Notes: generated from the sequence alone by a model not told the origin. A stretch of DNA of 64,000 nucleotides from Aquamicrobium sp. (GCA_019739225.1 JAHHDT010000006.1:501823-565822); one strand, 5' to 3'. Positions 8,849 to 19,114 are shown, numbered from the stretch's first letter. Translations and numbers: made by a program.

Positions 8849-11800
8849 ATGCACGCTGCATCAATCTGCGTACGGAGAGCTCTACCGGTGGCTATACGGG
8901 AGGGGCGGGGCGAGCCCGAGACGACTGGAGCAGCGCGTATCCACAAATCTGGGAAGCCGGGTGAAAAATCCGGCGGTGCCGACCTGCGCGCGCAGTACGG
9001 CATTCAGGGCTTTGCCGACACGGACGCCGCCGCGCTTCTTGCCCTGGAGGCGGACTGGTTCTGGGAATCGGACGCGCAGCATCGGATCACGCATCTCTCG
9101 GAAGGCTACCAGGATGTGACCGGTATCGATCCCGCGCGGGTGCTCGGCCGCTCGCGCCTCGACTCGCTTCTTCGCGGCAAAGAGCCGGATGACCGCTCCC
9201 CTGCCCAGCTCAGCGACCTTGTGGCCGGACGGCCATTCGCAAGCTACGTCTATCCCGTCAGAGGCGCGTCACGGCACCGGCGCTGGCTGAGCATTTCCGG
9301 CGTGCCACGTTTTGACGAGCACGGCCAGTTCGCCGGCTATCGCGGTATTGGCCGGGATGTGACCGAAATCCGGCACGTCAACGAGTCCAAACATCGCGAG
9401 GACGAACTCGCCGAGGCCCGCAAGCAGGCGGAAGTCCTGCTCGGAGATCTACAGAGCACGCTCGATTCGCTGGATATGGGCCTGGTCCTGCTCGATCCCG
9501 AACTCAACGCGCAGATGATCAACAAGGCCTTCTACGACATCTGGAAGCTGACTTCCGATGACGTATCCGTCGGCAGTCCGTTCCGCGCGCTGATGGACAT
9601 CAACCGGCACACCGGCATCTACAAGGTGGCGGAAGCGGAATGGGAGGACTATGTCGCCTATCGTCTCGACGAGATCAGGGGCGAAGGGGTGGCGCCGAGG
9701 GAGTTCCAGCGCGGCGACGGCCAGACGCTGATCTACTCCGTCACGGCGCTTTCAGGCGGCAAGCGGCTTATCTCCTATTTCGACATAACGGCGATAAAGG
9801 AGCGGGAAGGTCAGCTCGCCGAGGCACTCGAGCAGGCACGTCTGGCCGAGGCCGTCATCAACAGCGTTCCAAACCCGATTTTCGTCAAGGACGCGAAGCT
9901 GAATTTCGTGATGGCCAACCAGGCTTTCGCGGCGTTTCACGATGCGACGCCAGACGAGCTGATCGGGCGCAGTGGCGCGGATGTCGTCGGCGCCGACGAC
10001 GCGGCCCTGTTCGAGGAAAGTGAGAAGGAAGTCCTGAGGACCGGCGAAATCTTCGAGATCCAGGAGGACTTTGAAGTCTCCGGCATCGAGGGGTCGCGCA
10101 TCGTACGCAAGAACCGGGTTCGTACCGCGAGCGGTCGTGACTACATCGCCTGCTCCATCTTCGACGTGACGGAGATGAAGCGGCGCGAAAGAGACAGCCA
10201 GAAGGCGCACGACTATCTCGCAGGCGTTCTTGAATCGTTTCCCGCGGGTGTCATCATCTACGACAGCAACGACCGTTTCGTGCTGGCGAATCAAATGCTC
10301 GAGGACATGCTTCCCGAGCTGGTTCCGACATGGCAGCGCGGCTGCACCTATCGCGAGGCCATCGAGCTCGGGCACAGCTTCGGCTATTTCCGCGCCTGCG
10401 GTGATCCGGCCGTCGATGCGCTTTACGAGACGGATTACGAGGCTTGGGTCGAGGCCTATATGGATCGCCACGAGCTGCCGCGCGCAGTCTTCGAGCGCCA
10501 GAATCCGGACGGACGCTGGTATCAGGCCCTCGACACGCGCATGCCGGACGGCTCATTCATCGGAATCCGGCTCGACATCACGGAACTCAAGGACCGTGAA
10601 GCCGCGCTGAAGGCCAGCATGGAGCAGATCGAACTCTTCAAGCACGTGCTCGACGATCTGCCGGTGTCCACCTACGTGAAAACCGAAAAGCTGGCGTTTG
10701 AATTCGTCAACAAGGCATGGTGCGAGATCACGGGCATTGCCAAGGAGGAGGCGCTTGGCAAGACCGACCGCGACTTCTTCGGGGAGGAAGGCGAAGGGTT
10801 CGCCGATCGCGATCTCAAGGTGCTCGCGAACGGCCTCCTGGATGAGACAGAAGAGACGCTGACGCGACGCGACGGTACCGTGCGCCAGCTCATCGCGAAG
10901 AAGAGCCGGCTTGTGGGCGGCAACGGCAAGGTCCACCTGATCGGCTCAAGCACCGACATCACCGAACTCAAGCAGCGCGAGGCCGAGCTGCAGGAGGCAC
11001 AGCGAAAGGCGGTGCTGGCCGACCGCGCGAAGTCCGAGTTTCTCGCGAATATGAGCCACGAGATCAGGACGCCCATGAACGGTGTGCTGGGCATGGCGGA
11101 GCTGCTTGCCAGGTCCGAGCTGGATTCGCGCCAGAAGACCTTCACCGACATCATCGTCAAGTCGGGCAATGCGCTGCTGACGATTATCAACGACATTCTG
11201 GACTTCTCCAAGATCGACGCCGGCCAGCTCGTTCTCGATCCCGCACCGTTCCATCTGGCCGAGGCGATCGAAGATGTCGCGACGCTGGTTTCCGCGCGCG
11301 CCAAGGAAAAGGACCTTGAACTGATCGTGCGCGTGGAGCCGGGGTTGCACGACCATTATGTCGGCGACGTCGGACGCGTCCGCCAGATCATCACCAACCT
11401 GCTCGGCAACGCGGTCAAGTTCACCGATGCCGGCCATGTGCTGGTGGACGTCACCGGCGAGGCGCGGGGCAACGAAAGCGTGCTGCGCGTCTCGGTGACC
11501 GATACCGGGATCGGTATTCCGGAAGACAAGCTGGCCCAGGTTTTCGACAAGTTCAGCCAGGTCGACGCGTCCTCGACCCGGCGGCACGAAGGCACAGGCC
11601 TCGGTTTGGCCATCACCTCGCGGCTCGTCGCGATGATGGACGGCGAAATGGGCGTGGAAAGCAGGGAAGGCAAAGGTTCCACATTCTGGTTCACGATCAG
11701 GCTGCCGCGGACCGGAACATCCGGAAAGGAAAGGACCATGCCGATTGACGTATCCGGGGCGAGGGTTCTGGTGATCGACGACAACACCGTGAACCGGACG

Positions 11801-12661
11801 ATCCTGCTCGAACAGCTTGGAAGCTGGGGCTTCGACGCCTGCGCCGCGCAAAGCGGTCAGGAAGGCATCGCCGTATTGAACGCGGTGGCGGGGCTGGGCC
11901 TTCATGTCGACTGCGTCGTCCTCGACTACCAGATGCCAGGCATGACGGGCGGCGATGTAGCGCGCGTCATTCGCGCGACACCCCAGATCGCCGACACGCC
12001 GATCGTCATGCTGACGTCGGTCGATCAATCCCTGGGGCAGGCGAGCTATCGCAGCCTCGACATCGACGCCCATCTCATCAAGCCAGCGCGTTCGTCCGCG
12101 CTTCTAGAGGCGTTGGTCTCGGCAATACAGAAATTCCGGGGCGATGCGCCGGCAATCGAGGATGCCGGGCCGGACCCGACGCAGAAAGAGACGGAAACGC
12201 GCGAGGCACCCGAAGCGCGGCCCGAACTGCGCATCGTGCAGCGGGCACCGGCAGGTGGAAAGGGCGTCGATATCCTCGTTGCTGAGGACAATGAGGTGAA
12301 CCAGCTCGTCTTCACCCAGATCCTGGGCGATACCGGCTATCGCTACGAGATCGTCGGCACTGGAAGGCAGGCCGTCGAGAACTACTGCTCCATGAAGCCC
12401 TCGATGGTACTGATGGATGTTTCCATGCCTGAAATGAACGGCCTGGAAGCCACCGCCAAGATCCGCGAGCTGGAGGCGTCTTCGGGGCGGCATGTCCCGA
12501 TCATCGGCGTGACGGCTCATGCGCTCAAGGGCGACCGCGAACGATGTCTGGAAGCCGGCATGGACGACTATCTGTCCAAGCCGATCAGCCCGAAGACGCT
12601 GATGCAGAAGATCGAGCGCTGGATCGGCGGGACCGCCAACGCGGGCCATCACGCCGGATAG
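8849..12661 (+). CDS. Hybrid sensor histidine kinase with five PAS domains and two receiver domains
   Basis: A 1270-residue soluble-looking hybrid kinase. Five PAS-like segments can be seen at about residues 60-180, 200-310, 325-440, 450-575 and 590-710. Repeated anchors are LEADWFWESD, LDSLDMGLVLLD, VINSVPNPIFVKD, VLESFPAGVIIYD and VLDDLPVSTYVK. HisKA follows with FLANMSHEIRTPMNGVLGM, then HATPase_c with NAVKFTDAGH, DTGIGIPEDKL and GTGLGLAI. REC1 has VLVIDDN and VVLDYQMPG; REC2 has ILVAEDN and VLMDVSMPEMNG. No membrane segment is visible, so it probably senses a cytoplasmic cue. ATG 8849 has no obvious ribosome-binding site; GTG 8888 behind GGAGAG is an alternative start. Its output partner is not nearby. 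Confidence 0.92.
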   Translation: MHAASICVRRALPVAIREGRGEPETTGAARIHKSGKPGEKSGGADLRAQYGIQGFADTDAAALLALEADWFWESDAQHRITHLSEGYQDVTGIDPARVLGRSRLDSLLRGKEPDDRSPAQLSDLVAGRPFASYVYPVRGASRHRRWLSISGVPRFDEHGQFAGYRGIGRDVTEIRHVNESKHREDELAEARKQAEVLLGDLQSTLDSLDMGLVLLDPELNAQMINKAFYDIWKLTSDDVSVGSPFRALMDINRHTGIYKVAEAEWEDYVAYRLDEIRGEGVAPREFQRGDGQTLIYSVTALSGGKRLISYFDITAIKEREGQLAEALEQARLAEAVINSVPNPIFVKDAKLNFVMANQAFAAFHDATPDELIGRSGADVVGADDAALFEESEKEVLRTGEIFEIQEDFEVSGIEGSRIVRKNRVRTASGRDYIACSIFDVTEMKRRERDSQKAHDYLAGVLESFPAGVIIYDSNDRFVLANQMLEDMLPELVPTWQRGCTYREAIELGHSFGYFRACGDPAVDALYETDYEAWVEAYMDRHELPRAVFERQNPDGRWYQALDTRMPDGSFIGIRLDITELKDREAALKASMEQIELFKHVLDDLPVSTYVKTEKLAFEFVNKAWCEITGIAKEEALGKTDRDFFGEEGEGFADRDLKVLANGLLDETEETLTRRDGTVRQLIAKKSRLVGGNGKVHLIGSSTDITELKQREAELQEAQRKAVLADRAKSEFLANMSHEIRTPMNGVLGMAELLARSELDSRQKTFTDIIVKSGNALLTIINDILDFSKIDAGQLVLDPAPFHLAEAIEDVATLVSARAKEKDLELIVRVEPGLHDHYVGDVGRVRQIITNLLGNAVKFTDAGHVLVDVTGEARGNESVLRVSVTDTGIGIPEDKLAQVFDKFSQVDASSTRRHEGTGLGLAITSRLVAMMDGEMGVESREGKGSTFWFTIRLPRTGTSGKERTMPIDVSGARVLVIDDNTVNRTILLEQLGSWGFDACAAQSGQEGIAVLNAVAGLGLHVDCVVLDYQMPGMTGGDVARVIRATPQIADTPIVMLTSVDQSLGQASYRSLDIDAHLIKPARSSALLEALVSAIQKFRGDAPAIEDAGPDPTQKETETREAPEARPELRIVQRAPAGGKGVDILVAEDNEVNQLVFTQILGDTGYRYEIVGTGRQAVENYCSMKPSMVLMDVSMPEMNGLEATAKIRELEASSGRHVPIIGVTAHALKGDRERCLEAGMDDYLSKPISPKTLMQKIERWIGGTANAGHHAG

Positions 12662-12734
12662 GTCCTTCGCCGGCTATGCGACGGCACTCTTCATTCTTTC
12701 CAAGGGTTGCGCGCGCCTGTCGGGTTTTATCCGA

Positions 12735-12767
12735 CTGACGCAAAACTGTCATCCGACTGTCATACAA
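12735..12767 (+). promoter_or_regulatory. Pho box (three tandem 11-bp repeats) upstream of pstS
   Basis: Three consecutive 11-bp units are present: CTGACGCAAAA, CTGTCATCCGA and CTGTCATACAA. The last two carry the perfect PhoB half-site CTGTCAT with 11-bp spacing, as in the PHO box consensus. The site ends 64 bases before the pstS start. Binding of phosphorylated PhoB, encoded at the end of the same operon, should activate the operon in low phosphate. Confidence 0.93.
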
Positions 12768-12831
12768 GGCCGTTATTGCCACTCCCGACGCGTCAAGGCG
12801 TCCAACCGAATTCCGAGCAGGAGTAGGCCCT

Positions 12832-13872
12832 ATGAATAAATTCTTCCTCACGGCGTCGGCGGCTTCGATCGCTGTTGCCGCATCGGTCGGCGTCGCTGCG
12901 GCGCAGTCGCGCGACACGATCCAGATCGCCGGTTCGTCCACCGTTCTTCCCTTTGCCAGCATCGTGGCGGAAGAGTTCGGCAACGCGTTTCCCGAGTTCA
13001 AGACCCCGGTCGTCGGCTCCGGCGGTTCGTCGGGCGGCCTTCGTCAGTTCTGTGGCGGCGTCGGCGAAAACACCATCGACATTGCCAACGCGTCGCGCCG
13101 CATCCGCGCCGGGGAGATCGAGGCCTGCAACGCCGCCGGCGTCAAGGACATCCGTGAAGTCATGATCGGTTACGACGGCATCGTGTTCGCCACCGGCGCC
13201 GACAAGGAAGACTTCGCGCTCGAGCCGGTCCACGTCTTCAAGGCGATCGCCGCCAAGGTTCCGGTCGACGGCGAGCTGGTCGACAACCCCTACACCACCT
13301 GGAACGAAGTCGACGAGTCGCTGCCGAACCAGCCGATCGCCGTCGCGATCCCGGCTTCCAACCACGGCACCCGCGAAGTCTTCGAGGAGCGTGTCGTTCA
13401 CGAAGGCTGCGAGAACGCCGGCATGCCGGAGATGGAAGAAGAGGCTCTCGAGGCTGCCTGCCTCGCGCTGCGCCAGGATGTCGTGGTCGAGATCGCCGGT
13501 GACTACACCGAGACGCTGGCCCGCCTGCAGGCCAATCCGGACACCATCGGCGTGTTCGGCCTGAGCTTCTACGACCAGAACCGCGACTCGCTCAAGGTTG
13601 CGACCATGTCCGGCGTGACCCCGTCGCTCGAGACCATCGCCGCCGGCGAGTATCCGGTTTCGCGTCCGCTGTTCTTCTACGTGAAGGGCGAGCACATCGG
13701 CGTCATCCCGGGTATCGAGGAATATGTCGAGTTCTTCCTGTCCGAGCCGATGGCTGGCCTGGGCGGCACGCTCGAAGGCGCCGGCATGATCCCGGCTCCG
13801 GCTGAAGAGACCGCCGAGGTCCTCGCTTCGTTTCGCGAGGCGAAGGCCCTGACCGCAGCCGACGTCCAGTAG
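12832..13872 (+). CDS. pstS: Phosphate ABC transporter substrate-binding protein
   Basis: A 346-residue periplasmic protein with a signal peptide ending at VGVAAAQ. The phosphate-binding signature follows: IQIAGSSTVLPFASIVAEEF, then VVGSGGSSGGLRQFCGG, DIANASRRI and PASNHGTREVFEE. It captures inorganic phosphate and delivers it to PstCA. It resembles the longer PstS/SphX-type proteins common in marine and soil alphaproteobacteria. The ATG at 12832 follows GCAGGAG. A Pho box precedes the gene and a strong stem-loop separates it from pstC, which would give more PstS than membrane subunits. Confidence 0.95.
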   Translation: MNKFFLTASAASIAVAASVGVAAAQSRDTIQIAGSSTVLPFASIVAEEFGNAFPEFKTPVVGSGGSSGGLRQFCGGVGENTIDIANASRRIRAGEIEACNAAGVKDIREVMIGYDGIVFATGADKEDFALEPVHVFKAIAAKVPVDGELVDNPYTTWNEVDESLPNQPIAVAIPASNHGTREVFEERVVHEGCENAGMPEMEEEALEAACLALRQDVVVEIAGDYTETLARLQANPDTIGVFGLSFYDQNRDSLKVATMSGVTPSLETIAAGEYPVSRPLFFYVKGEHIGVIPGIEEYVEFFLSEPMAGLGGTLEGAGMIPAPAEETAEVLASFREAKALTAADVQ

Positions 13873-13882
13873 TACCCGAAAG

Positions 13883-13911
13883 GGGCGGGGCGCGCCTTCA
13901 GCGCCTCGCCC
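13883..13911 (+). terminator. Intercistronic stem-loop after pstS
   Basis: An 11-bp GC-rich stem (GGGCGGGGCGC pairing with GCGCCTCGCCC, one G-U pair) with a 7-base loop, 10 bases after the pstS stop. A short T-run (CCTTTTCC) follows about 10 bases later. It probably acts as a partial terminator or mRNA 3' stabiliser, uncoupling pstS abundance from pstCAB. Confidence 0.65.
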
Positions 13912-13947
13912 ACTCGCCTTTTCCATGACGTTTGGGGGCACGACCCG

Positions 13948-15318
13948 GTGAATACAGCTCTCGTTGCCGTCCTGCTGCTTGTGTTGCTTGGCTTTGCCTA
14001 CCAGATGGGCTGGTCACGCAGCCGATCGCTCGTCACGAGCGGAGGCAAGCTTCATTCGCGCCCTACATATCACGGCTCCCTTGCCGCAATCTGGGCCCTG
14101 CTGCCCGCCCTTCTCATTCTAGGCCTTTGGGCACTCTTCGGCACCACGGCCACGCGGGCCTATATCCTGGCGCAATTGCCGCCCGAGGTCGCTTCGCTGA
14201 CTGGGGCCGATCTGGAAGGCGCGATAGCCCGCATCCGTCAGATCGAATCCGGCTTCGGCGTGCTTGGCGAGACGGCGCCATGGGAAAATGCTGCGGCGCA
14301 GGCGCTGCGCGAGTTCCGGGTGCTGACCTACGCCGTGGTGCTTGCCGCTGCCGCAGGCACCGGTGCGCTCGGCCTCTTCATGGCAAGGCGGCGCATCACC
14401 GCGCGGCTGCGCGCACGCAACGAAGTCGAAGGTCTCGTCCGGGTCCTGCTGATCGGCTGCTCCGTGGTTGCCATTCTGACGACCGTCGGCATCGTCGCTT
14501 CCCTGCTTTCGGAAGCGATCCGCTTCTTCACCTTCGTCAGCCCTGTCGATTTCTTCTTCGGCACGGTCTGGAACCCTCGCTTTTCGTCGGTCGGGTCTGG
14601 CACTGGGGACTACGGCCTGCTGCCGCTGCTCTGGGGCACTCTGATGGTTGCGACCATCGCGATGATCGTTGCGCTACCCATCGGCCTGATGACCGCGATC
14701 TACCTGTCGCAATACGCACCCCCCAGGGTGCGCAGCACGGTCAAGCCGATTGTCGAGGTTCTGGCGGGCATTCCCACCATCGTCTACGGCTTCTTCGCTC
14801 TGGTGACAGTCGGCCCGTTCCTGGCCGCCATCGGCAACACGCTCGGCATCGATATTCGCGCCACCAGTGCGCTGACGGCCGGCGTGGTGATGGGAATCAT
14901 GATCATCCCGTTCATCTCGTCGCTGTCCGACGATGTGATCCGGCAGGTGCCGCGCGCCATGCGTGACGGCTCGCTGGGGCTCGGCGCAACGCAGTCGGAG
15001 ACCATCAAGCGGGTAATCCTGCCTGCGGCGTTGCCCGGCATCGTCGGCGCCTTCCTGCTGGCCGTCAGCCGCGCCATCGGCGAGACGATGATCGTCGTGC
15101 TCGCGGCCGGCAACAGCCCCTATCTCCGCCTCAATCCGGGCGAACCGGTCTCGACCGTCACGGTCACCATCGTCAACCAGCTCACCGGCGACACCGATTT
15201 CGCGTCGCCGCAGTCGCTCGTCGCCTTCGCGCTCGGCCTGACGCTGTTTGCAATGACCCTCGTCCTCAACGTTGTCGCGCTCTACATCGTGCGCCGCTAT
15301 CGGGAGCAGTACGAATAG
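13948..15318 (+). CDS. pstC: Phosphate ABC transporter permease PstC
   Basis: A 456-residue permease starting at GTG 13948. The N-terminal ~160 residues form an extension with membrane segments typical of alphaproteobacterial PstC. The binding-protein-dependent transport core follows at about 220-445, with YLSQYAPPRVRSTVKPIVEVLAGIPTIVYG and the EAA-loop DGSLGLGATQSETIKRVILPAALPG. It forms the inner-membrane channel with PstA. It lies between pstS and pstA; pstA starts 2 bases after its stop. It is about 100-150 residues longer than E. coli PstC, as is usual in this group. Confidence 0.95.
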   Translation: MNTALVAVLLLVLLGFAYQMGWSRSRSLVTSGGKLHSRPTYHGSLAAIWALLPALLILGLWALFGTTATRAYILAQLPPEVASLTGADLEGAIARIRQIESGFGVLGETAPWENAAAQALREFRVLTYAVVLAAAAGTGALGLFMARRRITARLRARNEVEGLVRVLLIGCSVVAILTTVGIVASLLSEAIRFFTFVSPVDFFFGTVWNPRFSSVGSGTGDYGLLPLLWGTLMVATIAMIVALPIGLMTAIYLSQYAPPRVRSTVKPIVEVLAGIPTIVYGFFALVTVGPFLAAIGNTLGIDIRATSALTAGVVMGIMIIPFISSLSDDVIRQVPRAMRDGSLGLGATQSETIKRVILPAALPGIVGAFLLAVSRAIGETMIVVLAAGNSPYLRLNPGEPVSTVTVTIVNQLTGDTDFASPQSLVAFALGLTLFAMTLVLNVVALYIVRRYREQYE

Positions 15319-15320
15319 CC

Positions 15321-16694
15321 ATGGCTGACACCATCTCCCGTCCGGCTGCCCCGGCCGAGAACGCCGACACCGTCCGCCTCAAGAAGATCAAGGACGGGCT
15401 CACGCGCCGGCACGCCCGGGAACGCCGCTTCCGCGCCTATGGCGTCGCGGCGATCGTCGCGGCCATCGGCTTCGTCGTGATCCTCTTCTCGATGATCCTC
15501 TACAAGGGCCTGCCTGCCTTCACCCAGGCCGAGCTGTCCCTCAACGTCCACTTCGATCCCGAAGTGCTCTCCGCCGACGAGCGGCCGGTTCAGGCCGAGG
15601 GACAATCCGCCGCCGAGTACCAGCGCGCGCTGCTCGGCTGGCAGCGCCAGGTTACCATGCTGAACTGGAACCGGCTCATCGAGGCGGCCATCGTCGAGGC
15701 GGCACCCGATATCGAGATCGACACCCGTTCGGCGCTCTCCATCGTGGAAACCAGCGAGCGCTTCGTTCTGCGCGACATGTTCGTCGAGAACCCCGGCCTG
15801 CTCGGGCAGACGGTTGCCGTCTCGCTGCTTGCCTCGGCCAATGCCGATAACTGGCTGAAGGGCAATATCGACCGCTCGCTGCCTGACAGCCAGCAGCAGC
15901 TTTCGGCCGATGCGCGCGCGCTGGCCGACCGACTGCTTGAAGAAGGCAAGATCCGCTTCGCCTTTGCAGGGCACATCTTCACGAATGTGGATTCGCGCTC
16001 AGCGCCGGCATCGGCCGGCCTCGCGGGCGCCTTCGTCGGTTCGCTCTACATGATGCTGGTCGTCATCGTGCTGGCGGTGCCGATCGGCGTGATGAGCGCG
16101 GTCTATCTGGAGGAGTTCGCGCCCAAGAACCGGCTTACGGACCTGATCGAGGTCAACATCAACAACCTCGCAGCCGTGCCGTCTATCGTGTTCGGTCTTC
16201 TGGGCGCCGCCGTCTTCATCAACTATTTCCGGCTGCCGCTGTCGGCGCCGCTGGTAGGCGGTCTCGTTCTGACGCTGATGACGCTTCCGACGATCATCAT
16301 CGCTACGCGCTCCGCCCTGCGTGCCGTGCCGCCGTCGTTGCGGCAGGCGGCACTCGGCCTCGGCGCATCGAAGACGCAAACCGTGTTCCACCACGTTCTG
16401 CCGGTCACCTATCCCGGCATCCTGACGGCCACCATCATCGGTGTCGCGCAGGCGCTCGGCGAAACCGCCCCGCTGCTGCTGATCGGCATGAACGCATTCG
16501 TTGCACAGATACCCGGGACGCCCATGGACCAGTCCTCAGCGCTGCCGGTCCAGATCTATCTCTGGCAGGGCAACGAAAACCGCAACTTCTTCGAAGCGCG
16601 CACGTCAGCCGCGATCATCGTCCTGCTCGGGCTGATGCTGACGCTCAACGCGATCGCGATCTTCCTGCGGTCGAGACTGGAGCGACGAAATTGA
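15321..16694 (+). CDS. pstA: Phosphate ABC transporter permease PstA
   Basis: A 457-residue permease. After a cytoplasmic N-terminus and one membrane helix ([20 protein letters not shown]) there is a ~150-residue periplasmic insertion (the DUF3333-type region seen in rhizobial PstA). The permease core follows with [32 protein letters not shown] and the EAA-loop [25 protein letters not shown]. It pairs with PstC to form the phosphate channel. Its stop overlaps an in-frame TTG of pstB, and spacing in the operon is tight. Confidence 0.95.
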   Translation: MADTISRPAAPAENADTVRLKKIKDGLTRRHARERRFRAYGVAAIVAAIGFVVILFSMILYKGLPAFTQAELSLNVHFDPEVLSADERPVQAEGQSAAEYQRALLGWQRQVTMLNWNRLIEAAIVEAAPDIEIDTRSALSIVETSERFVLRDMFVENPGLLGQTVAVSLLASANADNWLKGNIDRSLPDSQQQLSADARALADRLLEEGKIRFAFAGHIFTNVDSRSAPASAGLAGAFVGSLYMMLVVIVLAVPIGVMSAVYLEEFAPKNRLTDLIEVNINNLAAVPSIVFGLLGAAVFINYFRLPLSAPLVGGLVLTLMTLPTIIIATRSALRAVPPSLRQAALGLGASKTQTVFHHVLPVTYPGILTATIIGVAQALGETAPLLLIGMNAFVAQIPGTPMDQSSALPVQIYLWQGNENRNFFEARTSAAIIVLLGLMLTLNAIAIFLRSRLERRN

Positions 16695-16723
16695 ACGAAC
16701 ATCTGGAAGCGGAGGCCAAGGAA

Positions 16724-17569
16724 ATGCAGATGCCATCCGAGAAGATTGTCGCCAGCACGGACCTCTATTCGATGAAGTCGTCCACGATCCGGACTCCGGA
16801 TGCCGAGGCACGCCCCGTCCGCGTCAAGGCGCGCGAGGTCTGCGTCTTCTACGGTCCCAAGCAGGCGCTGTTCGACGTGTCGATCGACATTCCCGAAAAG
16901 GCCGTCACCGCCTTCATCGGCCCGTCGGGTTGCGGCAAGTCGACGTTTCTGCGCTGCCTCAACCGCATGAACGACACGATTGATGGCGCGCGCGTCACCG
17001 GCCGCATCGAACTGGACGGTGACGACATCTATGACGCCAGCCTCGACGTTGTTGAACTGCGCGCACGTGTCGGCATGGTGTTCCAGAAGCCCAATCCGTT
17101 CCCGAAGTCGATCTACGAGAACATCGCCTACGGGCCGCGTATCCACGGCCTCGCCGCCTCCAAGGCGGACATGGACGGCATCGTCGAATCGAGCCTGCAG
17201 AAGGCCAGCCTCTGGGACGAGGTGAAGGATCGTCTGCAGGAACCGGGCACCGGTCTTTCGGGCGGCCAGCAGCAGCGCCTGTGCATCGCGCGCGCCATCG
17301 CCGTTTCGCCGGAGGTGATCCTCATGGACGAGCCGTGTTCCGCGCTCGACCCGATCGCGACCGCCAAGATCGAGGAACTGATCGACGAACTGCGCGAGAA
17401 CTACACGATTGCCATCGTCACTCACTCGATGCAGCAGGCCGCCCGCGTTTCCCAGCGCACCGCCTTCTTCCATCTCGGCAATCTCGTCGAGGAAGGCCCG
17501 ACCGACCAGATATTCACCAGCCCCGCCGAGAAGCGGACGCAGGACTACATCACCGGCCGCTTCGGCTGA
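16724..17569 (+). CDS. pstB: Phosphate ABC transporter ATP-binding protein
   Basis: About 281 residues. Walker A is GPSGCGKST, the Q-loop is [19 protein letters not shown], the ABC signature is [14 protein letters not shown], Walker B is [13 protein letters not shown] and the H-loop is IVTHSMQQA. It powers phosphate import through PstCA. I chose ATG 16724 because GGAGG lies 8 bases upstream; the frame is open back to a TTG at 16691 that overlaps the pstA stop. The first ~30 residues are not part of the conserved domain. phoU follows after 29 bases. Confidence 0.95.
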   Translation: MQMPSEKIVASTDLYSMKSSTIRTPDAEARPVRVKAREVCVFYGPKQALFDVSIDIPEKAVTAFIGPSGCGKSTFLRCLNRMNDTIDGARVTGRIELDGDDIYDASLDVVELRARVGMVFQKPNPFPKSIYENIAYGPRIHGLAASKADMDGIVESSLQKASLWDEVKDRLQEPGTGLSGGQQQRLCIARAIAVSPEVILMDEPCSALDPIATAKIEELIDELRENYTIAIVTHSMQQAARVSQRTAFFHLGNLVEEGPTDQIFTSPAEKRTQDYITGRFG

Positions 17570-17598
17570 CGGTCCCGGAAGAGCCCGAGGAGGCAAAC

Positions 17599-18306
17599 AT
17601 GGGTGAGCACACGGTCACGTCGTTCGACGACGATCTCGGCCATATCGACCAGTTGATCCGCGACATGGGCGATCTCGCCGGCGCGATGGTCGCCGCCGCG
17701 ACCCGGTCGCTGTTGCAGAACGACACCGCGCTGGCGCAGCGGGTGATTTCGGATGATGTGGTGATGGATGCCCGTCAGCGCGAACTGGACGACCGCGCCA
17801 TCACGCTGATCGCCAAGCGCCAGCCCATGGCGCAGGATCTGCGATCGGTCGTCGGCGCGATCCGCATGGCGGCAGACCTGGAACGTATCGGCGACCTGGC
17901 CAAGAACATCGCCAAGCGCGTCAACGCGGTGGGCGAAGGCTCGGCGCCGCGCGGGCTTTCCCATTCCATCGACACGATGGCCCAGATGGTGATGGACCAG
18001 GTCGGCGCGGTGATCGCTGCCTATGAGGCACGCGACGCGAAAAACCTTGTAAGCCTGCGCGAGGACGACGAAAAGATCGACGTGCAATACACGGCCGTCT
18101 TCCGCGAGCTGCTCACCTACATGATGGAAGACCCGCGCAACATCACCGCCTGTACGCATCTGCTGTTCTGCGCCAAGAACCTGGAACGCATCGGCGACCA
18201 TGTGACCAACATCGCCGAAAACGCGTATTATATCGTGACCGGCCAGCAATTGCCGCTGAACCGTCCCAAGCTGGACGAAACGTCCGTGACCGTGGACAGC
18301 GAGTGA
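17599..18306 (+). CDS. phoU: Phosphate signalling protein PhoU
   Basis: A 235-residue all-helical protein with two PhoU repeats of about 100 residues each. Each carries the metal-binding-type motif: RMAADLERIGDLAKNIAKR and FCAKNLERIGDHVTNIAENAYY. PhoU couples the PstSCAB transporter to phosphate signalling and represses the Pho regulon in high phosphate. The ATG at 17599 follows GAGGAGG; earlier in-frame codons overlap pstB and are not coding. It is directly upstream of phoB in the operon. Confidence 0.95.
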   Translation: MGEHTVTSFDDDLGHIDQLIRDMGDLAGAMVAAATRSLLQNDTALAQRVISDDVVMDARQRELDDRAITLIAKRQPMAQDLRSVVGAIRMAADLERIGDLAKNIAKRVNAVGEGSAPRGLSHSIDTMAQMVMDQVGAVIAAYEARDAKNLVSLREDDEKIDVQYTAVFRELLTYMMEDPRNITACTHLLFCAKNLERIGDHVTNIAENAYYIVTGQQLPLNRPKLDETSVTVDSE

Positions 18307-18324
18307 CCGCAGAGAGAATTATCG

Positions 18325-19014
18325 ATGATTGCACCCAAGATCATGGTGGTGGAGGACGAGGAGCCGCTGGGGGTGCTTCTCAAATACAATCTGGAAGCCG
18401 AAGGTTATCAGGTCGAGGTGATCGGTCGTGGAGATGAAGCGGAGATCAGGCTGCGCGAAAGCACGCCCGACCTGCTGGTGCTCGACTGGATGGTGCCCGG
18501 CATTTCCGGCATCGAGCTTTGCCGGCGGCTGCGGATGCGCCCGGAGACCGAGCGCCTGCCGATCATCATGCTGACCGCGCGCGGCGAGGAAACGGACCGG
18601 GTGCGGGGCCTCTCGACCGGCTCCGACGACTATCTGGTCAAGCCGTTCTCGACGCCGGAATTCATCGCCCGGGTCCGCGCGCTGCTGCGCCGCGCCAAGC
18701 CAGAGGTGCTTTCATCGGTGCTGAAGGTCGGAGACATCGTTCTCGACCGCGAGACGCATCGCGTGCATCGCGGCAAGTCCGAGATCAGGCTTGGCCCGAC
18801 GGAGTTCCGCCTGCTGGAATTCATGATGCAGCATCCGGGCCGCGTCTTCTCGCGCGGGCAATTGCTCGACAATGTCTGGGGCGAGACGATCTACATCGAC
18901 GAGCGCACCGTTGACGTGCATGTCGGCCGGCTGCGCAAGGCGGTCAACAATGGCCGTCTGCCCGACGTGATCCGCACCATACGTGGCGCGGGCTACGCGA
19001 TCCGCGAGGCATAG
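18325..19014 (+). CDS. phoB: Phosphate regulon response regulator PhoB
   Basis: A 229-residue OmpR-family regulator. The receiver domain (residues 5-120) has VVEDEEPLG and the phospho-acceptor region LLVLDWMVPG, then a KPF motif. The C-terminal winged helix has GPTEFRLLEFMMQHPGRVFSRGQLLDNVWG and DVHVGRLRKAVN. It binds Pho boxes such as the one before pstS when phosphorylated by PhoR. It is the last gene of the pst operon. No phoR is encoded next to it in this window, so its cognate kinase is elsewhere. Confidence 0.95.
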   Translation: MIAPKIMVVEDEEPLGVLLKYNLEAEGYQVEVIGRGDEAEIRLRESTPDLLVLDWMVPGISGIELCRRLRMRPETERLPIIMLTARGEETDRVRGLSTGSDDYLVKPFSTPEFIARVRALLRRAKPEVLSSVLKVGDIVLDRETHRVHRGKSEIRLGPTEFRLLEFMMQHPGRVFSRGQLLDNVWGETIYIDERTVDVHVGRLRKAVNNGRLPDVIRTIRGAGYAIREA

Positions 19015-19114
19015 CGGCCGATACTCCTGCGCTTCGGTTCCGCTTGCAGGCGGCAGGTGCGCCATGCTTTCCTGCCTTCACTGAGGGAGGAGCGGGCAGG
19101 GCCCGTAGGCGGCA

